Below are positions 34,541 to 46,071 of a stretch of 64,000 nt of DNA, piece by piece. The stretch is from NCBI RefSeq assembly GCF_918797505.1, contig NC_092794.1:31362122-31426121 (forward strand), read 5' to 3'. The position numbers and the translations under genes are program-made. Source of the DNA: Bemisia tabaci (taxonomy: Eukaryota > Arthropoda > Insecta > Hemiptera > Aleyrodidae). The stretch's first letter is position 1, and each line of letters opens with the position of its first letter. The notes below the pieces were generated by a model. That model was not told the origin of the DNA and searched no databases. It saw nothing but the letters and a program-made list of their open reading frames with translations.

Positions 34541-34812
34541 GAAACTCATTTTCATCATTTGATTCAAAAATATGTTCAAGACATCGTCTATTTCTTTCAA
34601 TTATAGATGCATTGAAAAGTTGTATGACATAGGACCGTGGGCGATCCGCAAGGCTCATTTCCTTCCCTTGACGTGAACGCCCATTGTCTTGAGCTAATAC
34701 TAAGTTGCCTACTTCAAGTGTTTGAAGGGGTATTGTTCCTTTGTGATAATGAAATGTTTGAGTTGCTTGGTCTGTTATTAGTTTTTTGGCCATAACATAT
34801 ACGAATACGAAT
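34541..34812 (-). pseudogene. Gypsy-type integrase C-terminal fragment
   Basis: The minus-strand frame reads TLEVGNLVLAQDN, then ADRPRSYVIQLFNASIIERN and RRCLEHIFES. This is the small beta-barrel domain that follows the integrase core in K02A2.6-like Ty3/gypsy polyproteins (GD-x-V...PRSY-V....RRNRRHL). No protease, RT or integrase core adjoins it. The hAT MITE inserted immediately downstream. It may belong to the same family as the gag fragment at 46442-47646. Confidence 0.75.
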
Positions 34813-35015
34813 ACTTCATGTTTCAATTTTTATTCTTATAACAAAATAAAAGTTAGAGTATTTTTAGTTTTTTTTATTTTATTTATTGATGTTTTGGGGC
34901 TGATTCCTTACGTTTTTTCCCGTTCACCAGGTTTCCTGGTTGTTCCATCACTCTCACTTTCACTTACATAATAAACACTAGCAGAACGACACACGGGAAA
35001 TGTCTCATTTTGTGA

Positions 35016-35636
35016 CAATGGGCCTGTTGCAAACTTTTGCTAGAGCAAAACTAAGAGTTGTTTCCTGCAGATAATGCCTCAAAAATCACGATGAGCGCAT
35101 CGGCAAAGTCTGAAATGCACTCATAACTTCACAATCTGCGTAAGATTTTTGCGGTTTTTTGAGCTTCCCGCTTCGAAAACGATACTACGGTACAGGTGAA
35201 CATTTTGTTAGAGGAGTCGTTCCATTGGCGACAATACTCATCATGGCCGACGCCAGTCCGCCAAAACACGTGTGATGGGACGAGATAACACCTGAACAGG
35301 ATTAAACCATTTAACAATCGGCGTGTTTACGTTCATATTTTCCTCGCCCGCCTTAATTGACCTTGAACTCTCCTCGAATTACGCGAGGAACTGCGCAAGC
35401 GTCGGCCATGATGAATATTGCCGACGATGGAGCGACTCCTCTAACAAAATGTTCACCTGTGCAGTAGTATCGTTTTTGAAGCGGGAAGCTCAAAATAACG
35501 CAAATTTCTAACGCAGATTGTGAATTTATGAGTGCATTTCAGACTTTGCCGATGCGCTCATCGTGATTTTTGAGGCATTATCTATAGGAAACAACTTTTC
35601 ATTCTGCTCTAGCAAAAGTTTGCAACAGGCCCATTG
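35016..35636. mobile_element. Palindromic MITE, CAATGGGCCTGTTGCAAAC ends, copy 1
   Basis: The first 30 bases (ending TTTTGCTAGAGCA) are repeated inverted at the right end, and the two arms are imperfect inverted repeats meeting near 35320. A second full copy is at 57300-57922. Paired ORFs reflect the palindrome. No target duplication is clear. Confidence 0.85.
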
Positions 35637-35824
35637 TTACACTTAGCCGATCTAGCTGGACATCTGTAGTGAGAAGTTTCACGACCACAATGATCACAGA
35701 GTTCAGAAAGTTGCTCTTCTTTGGATGTTGGGTTCGATGTGTCTCCATAGTGAGGGCTGGAGCTACCCGGTGTGTTGTGACCGACGAACTACACCTCTAG
35801 AATGGCCGCCAGATAGCAAACACT

Positions 35825-36145
35825 GAAAAAAACGTTTCCTAAATTCAAGGCGACGCCGTGTTGACCTAAGAAAATTGGATACTTAAAAAAAGTGGACAAG
35901 AAACGAAGTCTTAGATGAAGAAAACGGTATTGCCTTGGTCGACGAAAACGCGATTTCTTGAACCAAAACTCCTGTTACATTGAAGCACGAAAACGTTTCC
36001 TTCAAATTAGGAAACACCCCCGCGCGAAGAGTATCCTAAAAGTAAGTAAGTGTTGTGTTGTTTTCAGGAAACGTTTCCTCAAAAAAAGGAAACGTTTTCC
36101 AAAGCGTTTTTACCTGCAAGCGTTTCCTTAAAATTAGGAAACGGT
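35825..36145. repeat. Subterminal GTTTCCTAAATT/GGAAAC motif array, left
   Basis: Repeated GTTTCCT followed by AAATT or its complement AGGAAAC, at about 35832, 35990, 36010, 36065, 36090 and 36122. Matching arrays are at 40745-41060 and 46005-46055. Confidence 0.75.
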
Positions 36146-36312
36146 CGGCCCCGCCGCGTCGCTGGCTCGAGGATCGGCACCCTCCGCTTAGTGTCCATAT
36201 CCGTTGATGCACTCCGCTATTGTTGGTACTGCCGGAGTTAGTTTTCCTCACACAGTTGACGCGCTTCGCGCTCCCTCTGGTATCCTGAAGGAGAACTCCG
36301 TTTCGCCCTTGC

Positions 36313-36392
36313 TGAGGTTTGATCCCGAAACCTTCGCCACCGCACCGGGAAGAGTGAGATTCCAACGCCGTAGTCCACTCGGCCATCCTACC
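36313..36392 (-). ncRNA. tRNA-like sequence in the CACTG composite
   Basis: On the minus strand, GATGGCCGAGTGGACTACGG resembles the Ser/Leu tRNA A-box region, followed by GGCGTTGGAATC, and later GGGATCAAACC as a weak B-box. Probably a degenerate tRNA or SINE. Confidence 0.4.
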
Positions 36393-36973
36393 CTCGCGAC
36401 CGATAAGGAGTTATTTCGCTATGTTAAACCTATTCGCATCTATCTCTTTGGCTACACAGATGCCCACCTGCTACCGTTCAATAGCACTTGGGTTTATCCA
36501 GCAAATACTACCTCAATTATCATTTAAATATATTAAATGTCCAAATATTTCCCTTTTCTCTCTGTTTATCAGCTGGTTCTCAGATAGTATTTAAAGACCG
36601 TGGGTCATCGCCGCCATAACTTACCCTTTACCCTTACCCTTAATACCCTTTCTAGGGGTTGCCCTATATTATAACAATATTAAAAAATCACACCCTTTTT
36701 TTAAAAACAATTTAAGAGTTTAAATTTAGTACTAACTCTAATGAGCTAAAATACAATTGTACAACAATAACACGAGATAACTCTAACATCAAAATAGATG
36801 AACCTAAATTATGTTTTGAATTTAACATACATCGATTATACTCACCTTATGTATAAATACAGTAAAGTTGGAGTGCAAAAATTATCATATTAAAGTAAAA
36901 TGTAGAAGATCTTTATCAAAATGATAATAGGCAATCATTTTTTCCACTTAGTGAAATATAGTCGCATACGTAT

Positions 36974-37005
36974 AGGGGCATACGTTGGTAACAACGTATG
37001 CCCCT
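36974..37005. repeat. Perfect 14-bp stem hairpin
   Basis: AGGGGCATACGTTG, a GTAA loop, then the exact complement. Isolated, with no CTRR-type Helitron end after it and no T-run to suggest a terminator. Confidence 0.7.
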
Positions 37006-37739
37006 TCTTTTTCATACGGAGATAGTATGATCATAGATTAAATTATTTTTTTTTAAAGTCTGGTTAAAGGACAGATTTTCAAATGTGCCTCTAAAAGGTA
37101 AATTATCACTCATTCGATTATCCAATCTGACGCCCATATCATTAAGGTTAATGTGTAAATCAAGGAGGCTCATGTGAGAACCGCTTCTCATACTGAAAGT
37201 GAATATGATTTAAAATTCCAATAAAGTATAGACAAAATATTCTAAGATTATTTAATTCTGGCTTTAAAATTGGCACATAAAAGATAAATGAATTTTATGG
37301 AGCTTTCAAAATGTACTCGGAATAGCGGTAAAGATGTGGTGATAAAGGCATGTATAGGTAATACTTTAATGAGTATTTATCGGGCCGAGTCAAACTTTCT
37401 GGGATTTGAAGACACTTAAAAATGTTCGAAGCAACGACCAGATTCAAAGAGTGCACTTGCAGTAAAATGTTGAAAATTTTCACATTATTTATTTATATCT
37501 ACTACCTACATTAACGGACGCATGCTTTTGTATTGAAAATTTAGAGAAATTTTCGTCGAATCAGAAAATTCACCGAAAAATATTAGAGGAACTTCGGCTC
37601 TGATCCGTTCATTTCTAGAAAGCATTCTGACATTTTGGACTGAAAACAATATGTTTGATAAGGCACAAAATTGCGTTTTATCAAAACCTCCACCTTTCCG
37701 ACGCGTAAATCCTTTACGAAAAAGAAATTAATGGATTAA

Positions 37740-40290
37740 AGGAGGAGTAACGTTTTGGGCCTTTTCCGGCCCCACCTGGATTTTGCTAAATGTTTCATAT
37801 TTTCAAAGGACTAGTCTTAGGTAGACTCTGTGCCAAATATTAGACCGAACGGAGCCCATGCAAGGGCGCAGCAGCGCCTCAAACCCAAAATCCTGGAATC
37901 GAAAAACAATTATTTTCGTCGACTTTTTCGACTGTTATCACTCTTCCAGCCCATGATTCTTATGTATTTTTTTTGCGTACTTTTCGTTTCTGGCCTTTTT
38001 AAAAGCCTCCGATAAATTTTAGGGGCCTTATGGCCCATTGTTGCCATTTTTGGCCCATTTTTAGGGTTTTTTTCCATTTAACACATTCAAAACTCAATTT
38101 AATCCAAAAACTGTGTACATCTTTGAAAATTACGTAAAAAAATGAATAAATAATGTTCAGTAAAATTTTTTCCTATGTTGCCAAATTTCCGAGAAAATTG
38201 GTCCCCAAGTGTCAAAAACGGCAAAAAATCGATAAATCGCCGCGTCTAAGGTTCAAGAAAGTGGAGTACATTTTTCATACTGTACCAGATAACAGCTCTT
38301 ATCCATCCATACAACATACTAAAATATCATAGTTGTACCTGGATTCCCACGATGTGAAAATTGACCGAGATGTCGATTTTACCGGCCTTTTTATACTTGA
38401 AGGTAGCTCTTTTGAATGTTTTTCGACCTTAGTCACCCTCTATGGGTGTGTACTATATGTATTTTTCTACGTACTTTTCATATCTGGCCATAAAAATGGC
38501 TTCCTGTGAATTTTAAAAGGCCTAACGGTCCATTGTTGCCAATTTTCACCAATTTTTAGGGGTTTTTTCAAGTTTACGTGTGTGAAACTTAATTTAATCT
38601 AGAAACCGTGTACAATTTCGAAAAGAACGTAAAAAAATACACAAAAATGTGATTTGTACCTTTTCCCTACGTTGCCAAATTTTCGAGAAAAATCGTCCTG
38701 AAGCGCCAAAAATGCCAAAAATTGGATTAATCATCCTGTCGAAGGTTCCAATTAGTGAATTTCAAGTTTTCTTTCCCTACAAATAACGTATCGAAAATGG
38801 AAAATTGCAATGCATCTCAAGGAACATGTAATGGCGCAGATGAACGTGACAAAACGGGCCCTCAAGGTGCTTTTACTTTATCCTTCACTCCAGTTCACCT
38901 CTTTATTCCTGTAACCTCGAGATAATCCTTGGTTCTCAAGATGCTTGCTACAGGCCAAATACACCGAACAACAGAAAATGCGTGGAGAAAGTGTCCGACG
39001 ATCCACATGAATGTCATAATTCACTTCCTACAACCTCCGACAGGATGATTAATCGGTATTATTCGGTATATTTGGCCTGTAGCAAGCATCTTGAGAACCA
39101 AGGATTATCTCGAGGTTACAGGAATAAAGAGGTGAACTGGAGTGAAGGATAAAGTAAAAGCACCTTGAGGGCCCGTTTTGTCACGTTCATCTGCGCCATT
39201 ACATGTTCCTTGAGATGCATTGCAATTTTCCATTTTCGATACGTTATTTGTAGGGAAAGAAAACTTGAAATTCACTAATTGGAACCTTCGACAGGATGAT
39301 TAATCCAATTTTTGGCATTTTTGGCGCTTCAGGACGATTTTTCTCGAAAATTTGGCAACGTAGGGAAAAGGTACAAATCACATTTTTGTGTATTTTTTTA
39401 CGTTCTTTTCGAAATTGTACACGGTTTCTAGATTAAATTAAGTTTCACACACGTAAACTTGAAAAAACCCCTAAAAATTGGTGAAAATTGGCAACAATGG
39501 ACCGTTAGGCCTTTTAAAATTCACAGGAAGCCATTTTTATGGCCAGATATGAAAAGTACGTAGAAAAATACATATAGTACACACCCATAGAGGGTGACTA
39601 AGGTCGAAAAACATTCAAAAGAGCTACCTTCAAGTATAAAAAGGCCGGTAAAATCGACATCTCGGTCAATTTTCACATCGTGGGAATCCAGGTACAACTA
39701 TGATATTTTAGTATGTTGTATGGATGGATAAGAGCTGTTATCTGGTACAGTATGAAAAATGTACTCCACTTTCTTGAACCTTAGACGCGGCGATTTATCG
39801 ATTTTTTGCCGTTTTTGACACTTGGGGACCAATTTTCTCGGAAATTTGGCAACATAGGAAAAAATTTTACTGAACATTATTTATTCATTTTTTTACGTAA
39901 TTTTCAAAGATGTACACAGTTTTTGGATTAAATTGAGTTTTGAATGTGTTAAATGGAAAAAAACCCTAAAAATGGGCCAAAAATGGCAACAATGGGCCAT
40001 AAGGCCCCTAAAATTTATCGGAGGCTTTTAAAAAGGCCAGAAACGAAAAGTACGCAAAAAAAATACATAAGAATCATGGGCTGGAAGAGTGATAACAGTC
40101 GAAAAAGTCGACGAAAATAATTGTTTTTCGATTCCAGGATTTTGGGTTTGAGGCGCTGCTGCGCCCTTGCATGGGCTCCGTTCGGTCTAATATTTGGCAC
40201 AGAGTCTACCTAAGACTAGTCCTTTGAAAATATGAAACATTTAGCAAAATCCAGGTGGGGCCGGAAAAGGCCCAAAACGTTACTCCTCCT
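37740..40290. mobile_element. 2.55-kb hairpin transposon with TTAA target duplication
   Basis: Arms of about 1229 bp (37740-38968 and 39062-40290) are inverted copies with essentially no differences where I compared them; the 61-codon ORFs at 37830 and 40200 are identical. The ends read AGGAGGAGTAACG and are flanked by TTAA on both sides (37736-37739 and 40291-40294). TTAA targets are known for piggyBac and Kolobok elements. The AGG terminus does not fit the usual piggyBac CCY start, so Kolobok-like is the better guess. The loop is 93 bp. It is nested in the CACTG composite. Confidence 0.9.
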
Positions 40291-40294
40291 TTAA

Positions 40295-41092
40295 ACATAC
40301 TGAATTTGTTTGAGTGGATCTTACGAATAACGCCATCCAAGCGGAACCGTCGGATTTCTGTAAAGTACCGTTCAAATAATACGTAACGCTCTAAGGGAGA
40401 GAAAGGGTCAACCCCGTTACGCCGTTTGGTTTTTACGTGTAAAAGAATAGGGACCCATGTCGCAAAAGTGTTACGAGGGAAGAAGTGAGCGGGGGTCCAA
40501 AAATTGGAAATTTAGCGTTGCGTTTTTTATGAGCGTGATGTCACTCATGGGTGTAAGAGTGCATCGAAAAAGCCGTAGACAGCATGATGGTATACGGACG
40601 AAAGGGCTCATCATCTCAAAGTGTAGGTACGCCCTTCCGCCAGAGGAGCGACGCGACGGTATATTTGGAAGGCCCCTCTCGAGCAACTCGCCGAATACAT
40701 GGTGGTGTACGGCACATTGCATCCACCTCCTGAGTAGGCGTTTGGTAATTTTTCTGTTTCCTAATTTTAAGGATATGGGTTTCTTCGATCAACATCACAT
40801 AGATCCTTAAATTGAGGAAACAGGAAATGCTATGCCCGTTTCCTAATTTTAAGGAAACTGATCTCTTCAAACGACACTCCATGGATTCTTCAATTCAGGA
40901 AACGGCTTTGCTTCTCTCCGTTTCCTAATTCTAAGGAAACAGTATTCTTCGATCAACACCACATGGATCCTTAAATTTAGGACACAGAAGCGATTCCCTC
41001 GTTTCCTAATTTTGAGGAAACAGTTTTCCCGTTTCAAGTATCCGTTAGTCTGTTTCAAGAAAACGTATACCTGGTTCAAGAAAGCATAGTTT
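40295..41092. other. CACTG composite interior between hairpin and gypsy element
   Basis: No recognisable gene; ORFs at 40457-40810 (+) and 40882-40471 (-) overlap and lack domains. From 40745 to 41060 the TTTCCTAAWTTTAAGGAAA motif is dense, each copy followed by GATCAACA-CACATGGATCC-like spacers, so this is the subterminal array of the composite's right side. Confidence 0.6.
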
Positions 41093-41352
41093 TGTGGGTG
41101 CTCAAGTGCTGTGGTGGCCCTGAAAAGGGCCGTTTTAGATGGTGATGAGAGACAGAATAGATGGCGTCTGGAGCGAGCGAAGACTGGAGCAGCGTGGCTG
41201 GTACGACTGGACTTGACTGACTTGAGGACTGAGCACGAGTGCCGTAAGTGGCCGGGGGCGCTGATCTTATACCCTCGGGGTGCGACCGTGTCGGCCAATC
41301 ACGGGCGAGCACGGGATGCGCCGCGCTGGAGAGGCGGTGATTGGCCGCCACA
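41093..41352 (-). repeat. 3' LTR of the gypsy element
   Basis: Read on the minus strand, it starts TGTGGCGGCC and ends GCACCCACA (TG...CA). A purine-rich tract, AGGGGAGTAC, lies immediately upstream (about 41353-41362) and is the likely polypurine primer for plus-strand synthesis. Confidence 0.92.
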
Positions 41353-41413
41353 GTACTCCCCTACGGCTGAGACGGAGTCTCTAAGAATTTGGTGAAATTT
41401 AGTAGAGCTTTCT

Positions 41414-44400
41414 TTATTGTTGGACCAAGTCCGGGAAGCGGAAGGGCACTTTCCTCCCTGATCGAGTCCTGTATTCCGGGGCTTTGGTCTCCGCTTCGTT
41501 GGGTGTTGGGGGCGGGACCGCAGCTGGGGCCGGAGTGGTTTTGGGATGTGCGAGCTGTACAGAGGCTGGTTCTTCGGGTAGGATGTAGGCCGGTTTGAGG
41601 CGGTCGATGCTGATGTTGACTTGCCTGCCTTTAATCAGAAGTTTGTATACTTTGTCGATACGCTCTATGATTTTGTATGGCCCGGTGTAGGGGGGCTGCA
41701 GGGACTTGCGGCTTGTGTCGTCTCTGAGGAAGGCGTGGGAGCATGTCTTCAGGTCCTTGAATATAAACGTGTTTGCTGTGCCGTGGCGAGAGGCAGGTTT
41801 AGGCCGAAGATTTGCCATGTGGGTGCGCAGTTTGCTGACGTATTCTGCGGGGTTGTCTTGAGTTGGGTTTGCGACCAGTAGTTCCCATGGGAGGCGTAGA
41901 GGTTCGCCGTAAGTCAGCTCTGCGGGTGTTGCTTGGGCGTCTTCTCTAAAGACAGATCTCATGCCTAGAAGTACTAGTGGGAGAGCTTCTAGCCATGTGC
42001 AGTTTGGGTGGCACATGATGGCGCTCTTGAGGTGTCTGTGCATCCGTTCAACCATTCCGTTTGCTGCGGGGTGGTATGGAGTTGACCGGATGTGGTTGAT
42101 TCCTAGCTGTTTCTCCAAGGCTCGGAAGAGATGAGATTCAAATTGTCGGCCTTGATCACTGGTAAGCTGGGAAGGTGAACCGAATCTTGAAATCCAGCAG
42201 TTTAGGAGGGCTGTTGCGACTTCTTCGGCTGTGATATCCTCTAGGGGTTGTGCTTCTGGCCAGCGGGTGTAGCGGTCGATGACCGTGAGGCAATACTTGT
42301 AGTTTTGCGCCAGAGGAAGAGGTCCGATCAAGTCGATGTGGATGTGCTGGAATCGGTTGGATGGAGTGTCGATGGTGCCTAGAGGTGAGTGTACGTGCCG
42401 GGAGACTTTGGCTCGTTGACACTCTTGACAGGTTTGGGTCCATCTCCGACAGTCAATATGCATTTTTGGCCAGACGTAGCGATCGGAGATGAGTTTCTGT
42501 GTTGCTCTGGTGCCGGGGTGGCTCAGGTTGTGAAGTTGTTTGAAGATCCTTTGTCTGAGTGGAAATGGGACGTAAGGTCTTTGCTGCGTTGTAGAGTCGC
42601 AGTAGATTTTGATGTCTGTTCCTGGGACGGGAATGAGCGTGAGTTTGATTGAAAGTTTGTCGTCCTTCAAGAGTTCTGGTAGCTCTGGGTCGTCTTTCTG
42701 TGCTGCGGCAAGTGTGTTGAAGTCGATCTGGTTTGTGGAAGTGATCGCTTCGATTCTGGAGAATGCGTCAGCGACGACGTTGGCGGAGCCTGGTATGTAC
42801 TGAATGTCCGTTGTGAACTGGGATATGAATGAAAGTTGGTTCATTTGGACGGGCGGCAGGTTTCCATGTTTCTCGTCGAAGACGTAGGTTAGTGGCTTAT
42901 GATCTGTGTAGATCGTGAAGTCCTGACCTTCAACTGCCGGTCTGAAATGGCGGATTGCTTCGTACACGCCCAGGAGTTCTCTGTGCGGCGTGGGCCATTC
43001 CTGTTGCCGTGGATTGAGCTTTTTCGAGAAGAAGCCGAAAGGTTGCCACTTGTTGTCGACGAGTTGCTGTAGACAGGCTCCAATCGATGCTTTAGAAGCG
43101 TCTGAGAAGAGGCCTACTTAGGGGTGCGTCGGCGCTTGGGTGCGCGAGGAGTGTGGCATCTCCGAGGCTCTGTTTGCAGGCTTCAAAGGCGTCCAGAAGG
43201 GAAGGTGTCCAGTGAATCGGTTGATTCCCTTTTATGCCAATGAGTGCTTCGTGTAGGGGTTCTTGATAGTAGGCAGCATCTGGCAGGAAAAGGCGGTAAA
43301 AGTTCATCATGCCTAGGAATCTTCGTAGACCGTGTGCATCTGCTGGAGGTGGGTATTCCATCAGAGCTTTTATGCGGTCTGGGAGTGGTCTGATGCCTTG
43401 AGCGAATACTTCGTAACCGAGGAACTCAAGGGAGTCGGCGAAAAAGATGCTCTTCTTGATGTTGATGATGCCGTATTTTGCTAATCTCTGAAAAATTAGG
43501 CGTAGATGCTTTTTGTGTTCCTTCTTGTCTTTTGAGGCGACCAGGATGTCGTCTAGATACGGGAAGCAGAAGTCTAGGCCTTGTAGGACTTCGTCGATGA
43601 ACCGTTGAAAAGTTTGTCCTGCGTTGCGCAGTCCGAAACTCATGTAGAGGAATTCGAATAGTCCAAAAGGGGTGGTATTGGCTGTTTTGGGTACGTCTGC
43701 TGGATTGACGGGGATCTGGGTGTATGCTTTGACCAGATCTATTTTTGAGAAGACCTTACAGCCTTTGAGGTTGACTGTAAAGTCGTGGAGATGGCGAATG
43801 GGATATTTGTCGGGTATGGTGCGTGCGTTGAGTGCCCGATAGTCGCCGCAAGGGCGCCATTCGTCATCTTTCTTGGGTGCCATGTGAAGAGGTGAAGACC
43901 AGGCGCTTTCGGATCTTTTGATGGTCCCTTCATTGAGCATTGCCTCGAACTCAGCTTTAGCGATTCGGTATAGCTTGGGTCGGAGGCGGCGAGGGCGGGA
44001 TGAGACTGGGGGTCCCTCTGTTGTGCGGATGAAGTGCCGTGTTGCGTGAGGAACCTTGTCTGGTTTTGGGCTGCCTGGCGGGCGGGTCAATCCTGGGAAT
44101 TCTGCGAGGATGCTGCAGTTGGTGGCCGAGATTTCTTTGACGCTAGGTTGGTTGCTGGTTGCTTGGCTTCCTTGGGCTGAGAGTGAGGTAACCCCGTCCA
44201 CGAGCTTCATCTTGTGGCAATCCGGGAGTAGGTGGTACTCAGCTAGAAAGTCCGCGCCAATGATGGGAACGTCGACGTCGGCGATGATGAACCGCCAGGA
44301 AAAAGCGCGTCGTAGGCCGAGGTTTAATTTCATGGGCAGGAACCCATAGGTTTTGATGAATGACTCGTTCGCTGCTTTTAGTTCATAGTTTGTTGGTTTG

Positions 44401-44531
44401 AAATGGCCTGGTAATAGACGTCTAGGGAAACAGCTTAAGTCAGACCCTGTGTCTATTAGGAAGCTGTTGTTGCTGTCTCTGTCTTTAATGAAGAGGCGGT
44501 TGGACCGTGTGGGGCAGCCAGCAGCCGCCAC
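41414..44531 (-). pseudogene. pol: gypsy pol: protease, RT, RNase H, integrase (one frameshift)
   Basis: The first frame (44531-43092) holds the aspartic protease site LIDTGSDLSCFP, then RT with WRPCGDYRALN, FSKIDLVKAYTQIPV, the FGLRNAG region and the YLDD catalytic pair, and FLGMMNFYR in the thumb. A single frameshift near 43115-43123 breaks the reading just before the first RNase H motif (LFSDAS). The next frame continues through TDHKPL and ends at 41414 with the integrase. That part has an HHCC zinc finger (HNLSH...CQEC), DDE catalytic residues ([26 protein letters not shown]) and a C-terminal PYTGPYKI domain. Pol starts in the -1 frame overlapping the gag stop. It would otherwise be full length. 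Confidence 0.93.
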
Positions 44532-45586
44532 TATTGGCTGCCGTTGTCGTTTGTTGAGCTAAGGTATTTGCATGGTTGATGGCACTTGCGAGCCTCTTTT
44601 CCGAAATTCTCATGATAGAAACAATATCCTTTCTCGGATTTGAACGGCTTGGGTGAACTATAGCGTGAGCGAGATTTGGAGCGGGAACGGCTTCTGCTTC
44701 TGTCAATATTCCTTTCCAGGTTCTTGACTTTAACGTCTAAGAGGTCAAATTTGTGACTGAGGGCTGTTAGCATTTCTTTGATGTCGGTTAAAGGGTCAGT
44801 AGGTTTGGAAATTTGGTGAACTGAGGGGGGAGGATTGGTTTGATTTGCGGCGGAAGTGGAATGAACGGAATGAGGGATGGTTTCCGCAATTCGGTCTGCC
44901 ACATCGGCTATCTCGGTCAGCGTGTTGTTGCTGGGTTGGGCTTGCAAAATGCCTTGCACGTAGGCGGGTAGCCTACTTAACCATAGTGGTTTCATGATAT
45001 TGTCAGCAATTGGTGTGCTGCCTGCAACAGTTTTGAGTCTGCGTAGGAATTGGGATGGTTTCAAATCGCCAATTTCCTCTTCTTCGAGTAGTTTCTTGAG
45101 GCGTGAATTTTCGCTTAGTGAGAAGCGGTTGATTATCTCCTTTTTTAGAGTGGTGTAAGGAATGTTTACACTTGGTCCAGCTCAAATTAAATCATTTATT
45201 TCGACCAGCCATGAACCTTCGCTTTGACTGATAACGGTACGATATTTGTCAATTTCAGCGTTTATGCCGTAATCAGCAAAAATGGCTTCGATTTGAATAA
45301 ACCATAGATCCGGCATTTCGGGGCGAAATGCAGGCAATTTAATTTTTCGCTTCATGATTTGTTTGTTGGCTGAGTTGGAGAGATTTTGTTGCTCTCCCAG
45401 CTTGCGTTTAGCGTCCTTGATGAATTCAAATTCTTCGCGGAGGAGAGATAGATTTTCCTCGAGCAATTTGCAGCGAGAAGAGGACTGAACTTGTAGAGCT
45501 TCAGCATTAGCCAGGTACTGTTTTACCTTTGCTGGATCTTGCATATCTTCATCGCTCAAAGTTGGGATGCTCATGATTGACTCCAA
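44531..45586 (-). pseudogene. gag: gypsy gag (one in-frame stop)
   Basis: It starts at ATG 45584-45586 and ends with TAG at 44531-44533. The capsid-like region contains LPAFRPEMPDLWFIQIEAIF. An in-frame TGA at 45182-45184 interrupts it, and the same frame continues open for the rest. Near the end are an RS-rich basic stretch (RSRSRSKSRSR) and a zinc finger of the CFYHENFG..A..C..PC type, a form common in insect mag-like elements instead of the standard CCHC knuckle. The product would form the virus-like particle and package RNA. Pol follows in the -1 frame. Confidence 0.9.
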
Positions 45587-45655
45587 AAAGTGTGACGGGA
45601 TGAGTAGAAAGATTGACTTGAATTGATAATTAGCGCAGTCGGAGCGTAGTTCAAA

Positions 45656-45670
45656 CGTCGGGAGTCACCA
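45656..45670 (-). promoter_or_regulatory. Primer-binding site of the gypsy element
   Basis: TGGTGACTCCCGACG begins one base after the 5' LTR in element orientation. It starts with TGG, complementary to a tRNA 3' CCA end. I cannot name the primer tRNA with confidence. Confidence 0.7.
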
Positions 45671-45671
45671 C

Positions 45672-45931
45672 TGTGGGTGCTCAAGTGATGTGGTGGCCCT
45701 GAAAAGGGCCGTTTTAGATGGTGATGAGAGACAGAATAGATGGCGTCTGGAGCGAGCGAAGACTGGAGCAGCGTGGCTGGTGCGACTGGACTTGACTGAC
45801 TTGAGGACTGAGCACGAGTGCCGTAAGTGGCCGGGGGCGCTGATCTTATACCCTCGGGGTGCGACCGTGTCGACCAATCACGGGCGAGCGCGGGATGCGC
45901 CGCGCTGGAGAGGCGGTGATTGGCCGCCACA
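45672..45931 (-). repeat. 5' LTR of the gypsy element
   Basis: 260 bp, direct repeat of 41093-41352 with a handful of substitutions. Confidence 0.92.
45844..45850 (-). promoter_or_regulatory. Putative TATA box in the 5' LTR
   Basis: TATAAGA on the minus strand, about 80 bases into the LTR and followed by GC-rich sequence. The same site occurs in the other LTR at 41266-41272. Confidence 0.55.
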
Positions 45932-46071
45932 GTTTTCTCAACTCAACACAATTTTGTTACCTTGGATCAAGATAACTGTTGGCTTGTTCCAAGCTAACAC
46001 CGTGTTGGAATTAGGAAACTTTTTAAGGATACGTGTTTCCTTAAATTTAGGACAAGTTTTTTTTCAGTGAA

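Larger units (their letters stand above)
41093..45931 (-). mobile_element. Nearly complete Ty3/gypsy LTR retrotransposon (mag-like)
   Basis: Two 260-bp LTRs in direct orientation bound gag and pol on the minus strand. A 4-bp GTTT duplication flanks it (41089-41092 and 45932-45935). Order is LTR, primer-binding site, gag, protease, RT, RNase H, integrase, LTR; no envelope gene is seen. I find only one premature stop (gag) and one frameshift (RT/RNase H). The gag CX2..H..C variant finger and pol layout fit the mag-type lineage. The two LTRs differ at only a few positions, so the insertion is relatively recent. Confidence 0.93.
35821..46069. mobile_element. 10.2-kb composite element with CACTGAAAAAAA ends
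   Basis: The left terminus CACTGAAAAAAACG and inverted right terminus CACTGAAAAAAAAC are flanked by AA on both sides (35819-35820 and 46070-46071). Just inside both ends, and at 40745-41060, the motif TTTCCTAAWTTTAAGGAAA recurs in both orientations. The interior contains a TTAA-flanked hairpin and a gypsy retrotransposon; subtracting both leaves about 2.9 kb with no recognised transposase. Terminus, short duplication and subterminal repeats suggest a CMC (CACTA/Chapaev-like) element; inferred. Confidence 0.72.

Noticed and set aside
36974..37005. Hairpin as a Helitron end or terminator
   Set aside because: No CTRR end or T-run follows it.
37830..40200. Identical 61-codon ORFs on opposite strands
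   Set aside because: Identity follows from the palindrome; there is no domain or start context.
41111..42803. Plus-strand ORFs opposite gypsy pol and in the LTRs
   Set aside because: Shadows of the minus-strand retrotransposon and its GC-rich LTR.
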